A DNA stretch of 30,205 nt, from contig UQQL01000015.1 of NCBI GenBank assembly GCA_900543275.1, positions 1 to 30,205 of the forward strand. The letters run 5' to 3'. Origin of the DNA: an uncultured Collinsella sp. Its GTDB lineage: Bacteria; Actinomycetota; Coriobacteriia; Coriobacteriales; Coriobacteriaceae. Of this stretch, positions 1 through 7,128 are shown one piece after another; within the stretch, counting starts at the first letter, position 1, and each line of letters starts with the position of its first letter. The translations under genes and the position numbers were made by a program. Below the pieces are notes generated by a model. It had not been told where the DNA came from. It ran no database searches and was given only the letters and a program-made list of their open reading frames with translations.

Positions 1-55
1 GAGCAGGGGACTCTTAATCCCAAGGTCCAGGGTTCGACCCCCTGACGGCCCACCA
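1..55 (+). tRNA. tRNA-Lys (CTT), 5'-truncated at contig edge
   Basis: These 55 bases are identical to the last 55 bases of the complete tRNA-Lys at 99-174. They include the anticodon loop with CTT, the T arm (GGTTCGACCCC) and the encoded CCA end. The first 21 bases are missing because the sequence starts here. Tandem tRNA-Lys copies are ordinary, and the cut inside a repeat is typical of an assembly break. Confidence 0.93.
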
Positions 56-68
56 CACGATATCTCCT

Positions 69-94
69 CTAAAGTCCGCCACAACGGACTTTAG
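69..94 (+). other. Hairpin between the two tRNA-Lys genes
   Basis: A perfect 10-bp stem (CTAAAGTCCG at 69-78, CGGACTTTAG at 85-94) with a 6-nt loop fills the spacer between the tRNAs. The T-run after it is only three bases and runs straight into the second tRNA. It may therefore be a weak terminator or a processing signal. Confidence 0.4.
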
Positions 95-98
95 CTTT

Positions 99-174
99 GG
101 GTCGTTAGCTCAGTTGGTAGAGCAGGGGACTCTTAATCCCAAGGTCCAGGGTTCGACCCCCTGACGGCCCACCA
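99..174 (+). tRNA. tRNA-Lys (CTT)
   Basis: Complete 76-nt cloverleaf. The acceptor stem GGGTCGT pairs with ACGGCCC (one G-U), followed by discriminator A and an encoded CCA. The D arm contains AGCTCAGTTGGTAGAGC, the anticodon loop reads CTCTTAA (anticodon CTT, lysine), and the T loop is GGTTCGACCCC. It is the second of two tandem copies. Confidence 0.97.
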
Positions 175-184
175 AAGATTGTTA

Positions 185-216
185 AGACGGTCAACTTCGG
201 TTGGCCGTCTTTTTTA
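185..216 (+). terminator. Rho-independent terminator of the tRNA-Lys pair
   Basis: A 10-bp stem (185-194 with 201-210, one G-U pair) closes a CTTCGG loop. It is followed by a run of T at 208-215, eleven bases after the tRNA CCA end. Confidence 0.9.
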
Positions 217-257
217 TTAACCTCGCATGGGGCCGAACCCGTAAGGGCACAGACGCT

Positions 258-1117
258 TTACAAGTCGAGCCTGCCCTGGGGGTCGGTGAATCCGTCTGTA
301 CCCTCCTTGAGCTTTTTCTCGTCTGCTTTCACGCGACGTTCGAGCTTCTTTGTATCTTCGGCAGGCGGTAGGTTCTCGGGTACAATTCCGCGGTCGATGA
401 GGCTGCCACGCACGCTTGTGTTGTTCTCGACGTGCTCTTGCTTGATCTGGTCCAGACCGTACAGGTCGTGTTCCTCGGCGTTGAAGGCCGTCATCGAGTT
501 CGTAAGGTCCTTTGCTTTGATGAGAACATCGGCTAGCCTGTCCGCCAATGCCGAGCTCTTGGATACGCCGAGCTGTTGTTTCATTTCCGCCGTGCTTCTG
601 CCGCCGAATAACGCTTCGTCGCCCTTCGACTTGATGATCGCGAATCCTTTGGAGTCCACGCCGCGTTTGAACGCAATACCCGAGAGCTGTTTCTCTGAAT
701 CGGATAGCGAGTGGCGCGCCTGTAAGCGCTGAATCTCTGCGAAGCGCTGCTCTATGAGCTCTTGGCGGCGCGTCTGCACGGCAAAGTATGCCTGGGCGAG
801 CGCGATCTCTGGCTTGTTTGAATCTCCGTTTTGGGCGATTAATAGCATGCATAGCGCGTAAGCTTGTAGTCTTTAACCGCGCGAGCGGCGACACCGGCAG
901 TTATCATTTTCGTGGTGTCACGAAAATGGGAATCAACTGGAGTTTTGTTTGTTTCGCACGAGACTTTTGCCCTCTTAACAACTTCGGCGAAGTTCTCCCA
1001 TCGAGTGTATCCCATGGGTTCCATTAAATCGCGTGCGAGCCAATACTCAACGCCGTCTTCCACATTGGCGTAGCTATCAAGTTCGACACGCCACTTCTCG
1101 ATATCACTACTGTCCAT
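258..1117 (-). pseudogene. dinD: DinD-like DNA-damage-inducible protein D, frameshifted
   Basis: Two overlapping minus-strand frames (1117-839 and 848-258) together cover one DinD-type protein of about 285 residues, close to the length of E. coli DinD (274). The first frame holds the Bro-N-type N-terminal part (WLARDLMEPMGY near residue 27) and ends KLTRYACY-stop. The second resumes exactly where the family continues (LIAQNGDSNKP, then YFAVQTRRQEL). Adding one T in the TATTAATC run (about 839-848, minus strand) restores YACYLIAQNGD, so a single-base deletion explains the break. A good ribosome site (GAGGAGGA) precedes the ATG at 1117. In E. coli DinD is SOS-induced and inhibits RecA filament activity; that role is not testable here. 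No LexA box was recognised upstream. The break may be a true mutation or a consensus error. Confidence 0.82.
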
Positions 1118-1200
1118 ATCTCCTCCTCGCTGATCTATTGTCTATGCGCGCTTTGCCCGCTCTGTACTCAGAATAAGGATACGCTGCCGTGCGGACACGA

Positions 1201-1236
1201 ATGGGCCCCGTGCCACTTCGAGGTCACGGGGCCCAT
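1201..1236. terminator. Strong hairpin, possible terminator of the flavoprotein gene
   Basis: A perfect 12-bp inverted repeat (ATGGGCCCCGTG / CACGGGGCCCAT) lies 43 bases beyond the stop of the minus-strand gene at 1279. Neither strand has a T-run after the stem, so it is a stable 3'-end structure rather than a classical intrinsic terminator. Confidence 0.5.
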
Positions 1237-1278
1237 AGATATCGATTAGTTGTGCTCTGCTCTAGATAGGTGTCCAGT

Positions 1279-2805
1279 TTAATTCGATCGATAGTGCGAA
1301 CCCAGGCTTTCGGTCCGCTTGCGCATGGCTTTGACCATCTCCGTTGCCAGCTGATTCTGCGATTGCAGGCGGGCGAGGGCTGCGATCTCGCTGTCTTTGG
1401 CATGCGGCTTGCTCAGCGCCGTTGCCTCGTCTTTCAGGCTTTCAAGCTGTTGCAGGGCCTTGGATAGACCTGCTTCGGTCCTGTTGATCATGCAATAGGT
1501 ACTCATCGTGTGCTTAAGGCTGTGTGTCAGGCGTTCGGCATCTGTTGTGGCAATGCCATACTGAGGGAGGGCGATATCCATCGGAGCGGCCGCCTCGGGA
1601 GCGTCCAGCGCTGCTTGGGCTGCCGATGCGCCCGCGATGCGCCCAAACACGATGCCGTTGGCGCTTGACAAGCCGCCGATGCGGTCGGCGCCGTGCATGC
1701 CGCCTGTTGCCTCACCGCAGGCGAAGAGGCCCTCAATGCCCGTGTACGCGGTCATGTCGATCTTGATGCCGCCGTTAGCGGCGTGGGCATACATCGCAAC
1801 GCGCATCTCGTCAGTCGGGGCGATGCCGTGCTCGTCTTGCAGCCAGGTGGCAAAGGTCTGCACAAACTCTGGGACATCCTCGCGAGGGAAGTCGTAGTGG
1901 AGTGCCAGGCCTTCGACACTAGTCTGATCGATGACGAGATCGATAGCGCGGGAGGCCAAGCGTGACGTGAAGGGACCATATCCAGAGCGCTGCTCGAGCA
2001 GGTCGTCCAGCTTGTCGTCGGCAATATCTACCGGCTGGTCTACATGTACGTAGCGCCAGGTTTTCTCGTTGAAGACCAGGTTGCGCTTGGGCTCGATGAA
2101 GCCGGGCATCATCTGCATGAACTCTATATTAGTAAGTGTTGCGCCGTGCGCCAGCGCGATGGCCTGCGAGGAGCTGAGCACATCAGCCGACGTAAGGCTG
2201 CGCTCGAACAGGCCGCTTGTGCCACCGGCTGCGATGATCGTGGCCTTGGCGGCAAAGGGCACGATTCGATTTTCGGTGAGGTCGTAGAGCACGGTTCCGG
2301 TTATTCTGCCGTTCGTGTCCTCAACAAGGTCGATAAGCTCATGGCGGGGGAGCAGGCGAATGCCGAGCGACTCGATCCGGGCTGTCAGAGCGTCCTCAAG
2401 GGGTTTGCGGGTGAGGCCGCGCCACATGCGCGTCTTGTGGTCAAAGCAGGGGATAAACTGCTTTTGCTGGGCGCTCTCGGCGCTTTGCGGACGCTGGAGC
2501 TCAACGCCCAGGTCTTGCTCGAGCCATTCAATTGCCTGGGGAATGCCGTGGACAAACGTCTGGACAAGCTCGGGGTCGGCGACGCCGCCACCAACGGTCT
2601 GGATGGTATCGATGAGGTCTTGTTCGTCGTCTTCGTTAACGGGTCCGATAAGCCCCAGGCCCCAGGTTCCGGGGAAGAAGCTCGATCCACTCATAGTCTT
2701 GCCGGCGCTTGCCACAGCGACGGTTGCGCCCGTGCGTGCCGCTTCGATGGCGGCGCAAAGGCCCGCAATGCCAGATCCAATTACCAGTACATCAGTCGAT
2801 TCCAT
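1279..2805 (-). CDS. FAD-dependent oxidoreductase, fumarate reductase / L-aspartate oxidase-like flavoprotein
   Basis: 508 aa. The dinucleotide-binding motif GSGIAG (residues 10-15) starts the FAD domain, followed by EAARTGATVAV. The C-terminal flavin-contact block reads LFACGEATGGMHGADRIGG and continues SSANGIVFG, as in the succinate dehydrogenase/fumarate reductase and NadB flavoprotein superfamily. The start at 2805 is chosen because GAAAGGA sits five bases upstream; the frame is open for 19 more codons but without a ribosome site. There is no signal peptide, no Fe-S subunit and no nadA/nadC alongside, so it seems to be a single-gene soluble flavoenzyme. The usual QFHPT-type substrate motif is not evident: the equivalent stretch reads EFMQMMPGF. 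The substrate is therefore uncertain; a fumarate reductase-like or GlpB-like role is also possible. Confidence 0.82.
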   Translation of the reverse strand: MESTDVLVIGSGIAGLCAAIEAARTGATVAVASAGKTMSGSSFFPGTWGLGLIGPVNEDDEQDLIDTIQTVGGGVADPELVQTFVHGIPQAIEWLEQDLGVELQRPQSAESAQQKQFIPCFDHKTRMWRGLTRKPLEDALTARIESLGIRLLPRHELIDLVEDTNGRITGTVLYDLTENRIVPFAAKATIIAAGGTSGLFERSLTSADVLSSSQAIALAHGATLTNIEFMQMMPGFIEPKRNLVFNEKTWRYVHVDQPVDIADDKLDDLLEQRSGYGPFTSRLASRAIDLVIDQTSVEGLALHYDFPREDVPEFVQTFATWLQDEHGIAPTDEMRVAMYAHAANGGIKIDMTAYTGIEGLFACGEATGGMHGADRIGGLSSANGIVFGRIAGASAAQAALDAPEAAAPMDIALPQYGIATTDAERLTHSLKHTMSTYCMINRTEAGLSKALQQLESLKDEATALSKPHAKDSEIAALARLQSQNQLATEMVKAMRKRTESLGSHYRSN

Positions 2806-2989
2806 CGGATTCCTTTCTCGTCCGGCGCATTGTCGCATGGGTGATCGGCAATGGGGCCGCAAAGACTCGGCAAATCGGTAAAGGGCAAATATGGCAGGTG
2901 GGCGTCATGGACGTTCTGACGCTCCGTCTCATCACATCTCGTATTTCGCCCCAACTGATATATCGGCATTAGCTGCCCTGCGACAGCGT

Positions 2990-3026
2990 AAACAAAAAGA
3001 GCCGCTACCCCGAAAGGTAGCGGCTC
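2990..3026 (-). terminator. Intrinsic terminator of the NifU-like/GGGtGRT operon
   Basis: An 11-bp perfect stem (2999-3009 with 3016-3026) has a 6-nt loop. Read on the minus strand it is followed by TTTTTGTTT, and it lies 35 bases past the stop of the gene at 3062. Confidence 0.9.
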
Positions 3027-3061
3027 CAAAGCTCAACTATGTGAGCATCGCGCGGGCGCGA

Positions 3062-4066
3062 CTAGGCCTTGAGGGCCTCCTCGACGGCGACAGCGCAGGC
3101 GACGGTGGCACCGACCATGGGGTTATTGCCCATGCCGATGAGACCCATCATGTCGACGTGCGCAGGCACGGAGGAAGAACCGGCGAACTGGGCGTCGGAG
3201 TGCATGCGGCCCATGGTGTCGGTCATGCCGTAAGAGGCAGGGCCGGCGCCCATGTTGTCCGGGTGCAGGGTACGGCCAGTGCCGCCACCAGAAGCGACGG
3301 AGAAGTACTTCTTGCCAGCCTCGAGGCGCTCCTTCTTGTAGGTGCCAGCGACGGGGTGCTGGAAGCGCGTGGGGTTGGTGGAGTTACCGGTGATCGAGAT
3401 GTCGACGTTCTCGTGCCACATGATGGCAACGCCCTCGCGGACGTCGTCGGAGCCGTAGCAGTTAACGGCAGCGCGGGGACCATCGGAGTAGGGGATGGTC
3501 TCGACGACCTTGAGCTCGCCCGTGTAGTAGTCGAACTGGGTCTTCACGTAGGTGAAGCCGTTGATGCGGGCGATGATCTGAGCGGCGTCCTTGCCCAGAC
3601 CGTTGAGGATAACGCGCAGCGGCTTCTTGCGAGCCTTGTTGGCGTTCAGAGCCAGGCCGATAGCGCCCTCAGCGGCAGCGAAGGACTCGTGGCCAGCCAG
3701 GAAGGCGAAGCACTCGGTGTCGTCGGAGAGCAGCATAGCGCCCAGGTTGCCGTGGCCCAGACCGACCTTGCGGTCCTCGGCGACGGAGCCGGGAACGGTG
3801 AAGGCCTGGATGCCCTCGCCGATGATGGCGGCAGCCTCAGAAGCGGTCTTGGCGCCACGCTTGACAGCGAGAGCGCAACCGAGGGTGTAGGCCCACTCGG
3901 CGTTCTGGAAGGCGATGGACTGGGTGTTGTTGACGATCTCACGCGGGTTGAAGCCCTTGTCGGTGCAGATCTGCAGAGCTTCCTCGAGGGAGGCGATGCC
4001 GTTGTCGGCGAGGCACTTGTTGATCTTGTCAGCGCGGCGCTCGTAACCTTCGAACGTAACAGTCAT
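3062..4066 (-). CDS. GGGtGRT family protein
   Basis: 334 aa, soluble, no signal peptide or membrane segment. It contains the family-naming glycine motif GGGTGRT at residues 260-266, within FSVASGGGTGRTLHPDNMG. The region around residues 101-125 (GLGHGNLGAMLLSDDTECF, then AFLAGHE) is also glycine-rich, and the C-terminus is MGLIGMGNNPMVGATVACAVAVEEAL. The ATG is preceded by GGGAGGG. It is second in a two-gene operon, 18 bases after the NifU-like scaffold gene and ended by the terminator at 2999-3026. Family knowledge: such proteins occur mainly in anaerobes beside a NifU-like protein and have no established biochemical function. A role linked to Fe-S cluster handling is inferred from the pairing only. 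Recognition is from the motif and partner, not from a database search. Confidence 0.85.
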   Translation of the reverse strand: MTVTFEGYERRADKINKCLADNGIASLEEALQICTDKGFNPREIVNNTQSIAFQNAEWAYTLGCALAVKRGAKTASEAAAIIGEGIQAFTVPGSVAEDRKVGLGHGNLGAMLLSDDTECFAFLAGHESFAAAEGAIGLALNANKARKKPLRVILNGLGKDAAQIIARINGFTYVKTQFDYYTGELKVVETIPYSDGPRAAVNCYGSDDVREGVAIMWHENVDISITGNSTNPTRFQHPVAGTYKKERLEAGKKYFSVASGGGTGRTLHPDNMGAGPASYGMTDTMGRMHSDAQFAGSSSVPAHVDMMGLIGMGNNPMVGATVACAVAVEEALKA

Positions 4067-4084
4067 AGTTATTTCCCTCCCTTT

Positions 4085-4819
4085 CTACTCGTGAACCGGG
4101 AACACGCTGGCGACGGAGTGAGTCTCCTCGTCGGTGCGCGGGTCGATGTACTTGGCAGCGTTCTCCCACTGACCATAGTGGCCCATAGCGCCAGCGATGG
4201 CCTCCTCGGGGGTCTTGCCGGCCTTGACGGCGTCGGTGAACTTGCCGAGGTTCAGGAACTCGAATGCGATGATCTCGTTCTTGTCGTTGAGAGCCATGCG
4301 GGTGACGTAGCCCTGAGCGAGCTCGAGGTAACGAGCGCCCTTGGCCTTGGTGCCGAACATGGTGCCGACCTGAGAGCGAAGGCCCTTGCCGAGGTCGTCG
4401 AGGGAGGCGCCCACGGGCAGGCCGCCCTCGGAGAACGCGGTCTGGCTGCGGCCGTAAACGATCTGCAGGAAGATCTCGCGCATAGCAACGTTGATGGCGT
4501 CGCAGACGAGGTCGGTGTTGAGGGCCTCGAGGATGGTCTTACCGGGAAGAATCTCGGAAGCCATGGCGGCAGAGTGGGTCATGCCCGAGCAGCCGATGGT
4601 CTCAACGAGGGCCTCCTCGATGATGCCGTCCTTGACGTTCAGCGTGAGCTTGCAGGCGCCCTGCTGAGGTGCGCACCAACCCACACCGTGCGTAAGACCG
4701 GAGATGTCGGAAATCTCCTTAGCCTGGACCCACTTGCCCTCCTCGGGGATGGGTGCGGGGCCGTGGTATGCACCCTTGGCAACGGGGCACATGTTCTCCA
4801 CTTCCTGTGAGTACTGCAT
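4085..4819 (-). CDS. NifU-like iron-sulfur cluster assembly scaffold protein (GGGtGRT partner)
   Basis: 244 aa, cytoplasmic. It has a NifU/IscU-type fold signature: GACKLTLNVKDGIIEEALVE at residues 54-73, then TIGCSGMTHSAAMASEI with Cys77, and Cys106 in DLVCDAIN. Further cysteines at 11, 49 and 56 give several possible cluster ligands. It is longer than the housekeeping SufU in this window (144 aa) and has an extra C-terminal part after about residue 130. The start at 4819 is chosen because GAGAGGAGA sits just upstream; the frame extends 28 codons further without support. It is the first gene of the operon with the GGGtGRT gene. A -10-like TATTAT (4917-4912, minus strand) lies about 95 bases upstream, without a clear -35. 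Its dedicated client is unknown. Confidence 0.85.
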   Translation of the reverse strand: MQYSQEVENMCPVAKGAYHGPAPIPEEGKWVQAKEISDISGLTHGVGWCAPQQGACKLTLNVKDGIIEEALVETIGCSGMTHSAAMASEILPGKTILEALNTDLVCDAINVAMREIFLQIVYGRSQTAFSEGGLPVGASLDDLGKGLRSQVGTMFGTKAKGARYLELAQGYVTRMALNDKNEIIAFEFLNLGKFTDAVKAGKTPEEAIAGAMGHYGQWENAAKYIDPRTDEETHSVASVFPVHE

Positions 4820-5160
4820 GCCTCTCCTCTCTATCGTGTTGGCGTCCCGTCTGGGGGTCGTGGCTGGCGATTGCCGGGCGACCCTTCGAAAGGGACATGA
4901 CATGCAGCCCCTATAATACCGCGAAATGCACGGAATATTCGGTGAACGGCTCAGTTTTCGTAGCGAGAAGTCCGGAAGTTTTAATTGAAGCGGTTTAACC
5001 CTATGTTCTGTGGTCGCGAACTTCCGTAGAGGGGGTCCGTCTTGGGCAAGCTTTTGGTCAGCTCTTGTAAGCGTTGCGGGGTCTGACCTGTTGCAACGGT
5101 GCCGTTCGCCGCCCGTTTACTGCCTTTGGCCGCGCGAGTGTATTGTTTTGCGTGAATGTT
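4820..5160. other. Intergenic region between the divergent NifU-like operon and the RAYT gene
   Basis: No gene is seen. It holds the likely start region of the minus-strand operon (AT-rich patch near 4912-4940) and an 8-bp inverted repeat, CGGAAGTT at 4973-4980 and AACTTCCG at 5019-5026, with a 38-base gap. An open plus-strand frame from 5010 runs into the transposase but has no ribosome site before 5223. Confidence 0.5.
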
Positions 5161-5189
5161 TTGATGGCACGCTTCAATCGTGCTGTATT
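5161..5189 (+). promoter_or_regulatory. Candidate promoter of the RAYT gene
   Basis: TTGATG (5161-5166), a 17-base spacer and TGTATT (5184-5189) lie about 34 bases before the ATG. The spacer is bounded by an inverted repeat, GCACG and CGTGC, which could be an operator. Each hexamer matches consensus at four of six positions. Confidence 0.38.
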
Positions 5190-5222
5190 GGATGGCAATC
5201 AGATCCCGGCGAAGGGAGCGCC

Positions 5223-6035
5223 ATGCAGCGCGTTTGGAGAACGGTTACCGGCTTTTACCATGTCTGTGCCCGCGGTACGGGCAAGCAGCTCATCTTTGAG
5301 GGCGATGAAGACCGGTGGGAGTTTTTGGAGTTGATGCGCGACTGCTGCCGGGAGGCAGGCGTCACGGTTATCGCTTGGTGTCTTATGGGCAATCACGTGC
5401 ATCTGGTGCTGGCAGATTACGAGGACGCGATGAGCGCGGCGATGCACCGGCTGCTTTTGACGTACGCGCGGCGGTTCAATAAACGCACGGGGCGCACAGG
5501 TCATCTGTTCCAGAACCGTTTTGACCGGCGCTCGCTCGATACCGACTGGCAGGTGATGGAGGCTATTCGCTCCGTACACGCCGATCCACAGGAGGCGGGC
5601 GTTGGCCTAATCGAGCGTTATCCCTGGAGCAGCTTTGCGGAGCATTTGCGCGCTTACGACGGTGACGCGGCTGATGTCGCGAGGGGATTTTCTGATCCTT
5701 CTTGCGTGCTTGAGCTCTTTGGTTCTGCCGAGGGCTTTATTGCCTATTCACTTTCGACGCCCGACGGCGGCGAGCCAGCGCTGGGCGATATGAAAGAGAC
5801 GGAGTGGGAACGCCACGCCTTTGCCGGCAAGATGGCTAAGGAACTCGGGGTTCCGCTTCGCGGGGTTAAAGCCGCACCGCCGGCGCAGCGCGATACCGTT
5901 ATTTTTGGATTGCACGATGCCGGTTTCACGGTGCGCCAGATTGAGCGCTATACCGGGATTGGCAAAAGTACCGTCTCTCGTATTGTGCGTGCCCGCGCGC
6001 GGACGGCGATGCGGACTGGCGGAAACGTGATGTAG
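5223..6035 (+). CDS. REP-associated tyrosine transposase (RAYT), Y1_Tnp domain
   Basis: 270 aa. The Y1 (HUH) transposase domain fills the first ~140 residues: WCLMGNHVHLVL with the metal-binding HVH at 58-60, the helix LLLTYARRFNKRTGRTGHLF with the candidate nucleophile Tyr81, then QNRF and YPWSSF (133-138). The C-terminal ~60 residues look like a helix-turn-helix (GFTVRQIERYTGIGKSTVSRIV), as in the longer RAYT subgroup. The start at 5223 follows GAAGGGAG; no other ATG fits as well. RAYTs are single-copy, vertically maintained relatives of IS200/IS605 transposases that nick single-stranded DNA at short REP palindromes. All catalytic motifs seem intact. A short tandem repeat follows the stop codon (6035-6079). 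Confidence 0.88.
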   Translation: MQRVWRTVTGFYHVCARGTGKQLIFEGDEDRWEFLELMRDCCREAGVTVIAWCLMGNHVHLVLADYEDAMSAAMHRLLLTYARRFNKRTGRTGHLFQNRFDRRSLDTDWQVMEAIRSVHADPQEAGVGLIERYPWSSFAEHLRAYDGDAADVARGFSDPSCVLELFGSAEGFIAYSLSTPDGGEPALGDMKETEWERHAFAGKMAKELGVPLRGVKAAPPAQRDTVIFGLHDAGFTVRQIERYTGIGKSTVSRIVRARARTAMRTGGNVM

Positions 6036-6079
6036 GGTCGCCTGTGCGCCGCAGATGGGGTCGTCCATACGCCGCAACA
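6035..6079 (+). repeat. Two imperfect 22-nt tandem units after the RAYT gene
   Basis: GGGTCG-C-C followed by GCGCCGCA (from 6035) recurs as GGGTCG-T-C followed by ACGCCGCA (from 6058), a period of 23 bases. Most differences are transitions. Its position directly after the transposase makes it a candidate REP-type target, but no other copy was noticed in the window. Confidence 0.4.
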
Positions 6080-6630
6080 AGCGTTCAAAAGCTTGGTGCG
6101 GCAACTGCACTTCTTAATATGCATAGAACAATCGCCATCTTGCATAAAATAAGGGCTCAGTCCGGGTTTGCCCGTGCCTACCCCCATCTGCGCCGTGCAA
6201 AAAATGGAGTTTTCAGCATCGCGGTACTGCCACTACCGTCGCAATTTTGCAACATACGGGCCCCGAAGCTATTTATGCCTGCCGATGCGCTCCCGAAGCT
6301 CATGTTTGCGCCCCTGAGACCACGATGCTTGTTCTAAAACGCACTATATATGCGCCTGGAGACGTTGATTAACGCTTTCGATGCGTATACACACAGCTTG
6401 GCGTGCTGAATACTCGCAAAAATGCACGCCGCTCCCTATGGGACCCGTCTGCAGCAGGCGCGAAGCGAATCGGAGCCCAGCTGGATGGGGCATGGGACGA
6501 TGCTAGGCGTGCTCGTGGCCCTGCCGCAGGCCTTTGGTGCTGTGGAAAACGCCCGTGTTCGCGTCTGGCTGTGTGGTAAATGACAGACGGGGTGCCGGAC
6601 GCGCGGACTTTGTGCGTTCGCGCTCATTAG
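6080..6630. other. 550-base stretch without a recognised gene
   Basis: No convincing coding or RNA gene is seen. The longest plausible plus-strand frame (6422-6583, 53 codons) lacks a ribosome site. A short motif CCCGAAGCT occurs twice (near 6265 and 6293). The stretch lies between the ends of a plus-strand gene and the minus-strand suf operon, so it needs no promoter. Confidence 0.4.
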
Positions 6631-6661
6631 AAAAAACAGAGCCGCCCGTATCGGGCGGCTC
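6631..6661 (-). terminator. Intrinsic terminator of the suf operon
   Basis: A 10-bp GC-rich perfect stem (6639-6648 with 6652-6661) has a 3-nt loop. On the minus strand it is followed by TG and TTTTTT. It lies about 33 bases after the sufU stop. Confidence 0.92.
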
Positions 6662-6693
6662 GGCAATCAAAAACCTTGGATTCGGGGCATACG

Positions 6694-7128
6694 CTACTGG
6701 TTTGCTTGCCCCTCGAGCATGCCGTCGAGGGTGCGCCAGGCGAGCTCGGCGCATTTGACGCGGGCGGGCATGTGCGAGATGTCCTGGAGCTGGGCGGCCT
6801 CGTCCAGATCTTCCAGGTCCTCCTCGGAGAGCTGTTCGCCGCGGATCATGGCGAGGAAGAGCCCTGCCAAGCGACGCGCTTCCTCGACCGTCTCGCCGGT
6901 GATGAGGTCGGCCATGATGTCGGCGCTGGCCTGACTGATGGCGCAGCCGTGGCCGGTAAAGGAGGCCTCCTCGATCACGCCGTTCTCGACACGCAGCTGC
7001 AAGGTGAGCTCGTCTCCGCAGCTGGGGTTGATGCCGTCGTGCTCGTGCGTGGGAGCATCCATCTCGTACTTATAGTCGGGGTGCGAGTTGTGCTCCATAA
7101 ATGTGGTGGAGGTGTACAGATTACCCAT
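6694..7128 (-). CDS. sufU: SufU, Fe-S scaffold / zinc-dependent sulfur transfer protein
   Basis: 144 aa, a typical SufU length. The three conserved cysteines are present: Cys37 (NPSCGDE, with Asp39), Cys62 (GHGCAIS) and Cys126 (RVKCAEL). In Gram-positive bacteria SufU takes persulfide sulfur from SufS, usually with a bound zinc, and passes it to the SufBCD scaffold. The ATG at 7128 overlaps the end of sufS by 8 bases, which indicates translational coupling; the frame extends further upstream only inside sufS. It is the last gene of the operon, before the terminator at 6631-6661. Distinct from the longer NifU-like protein at 4085-4819. Confidence 0.95.
   Translation of the reverse strand: MGNLYTSTTFMEHNSHPDYKYEMDAPTHEHDGINPSCGDELTLQLRVENGVIEEASFTGHGCAISQASADIMADLITGETVEEARRLAGLFLAMIRGEQLSEEDLEDLDEAAQLQDISHMPARVKCAELAWRTLDGMLEGQANQ

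Noticed and set aside
2891..4810. A 639-codon open frame on the plus strand
   Set aside because: It is the mirror of the GGGtGRT and NifU-like genes on the minus strand, with low-complexity Gly/Val/Leu/Ala composition. Long antisense frames are common in GC-rich genes.
6422..6583. Small plus-strand open frame of 53 codons in the gap before the suf terminator
   Set aside because: No ribosome site and no recognisable sequence; kept only as something to test in the gap finding.
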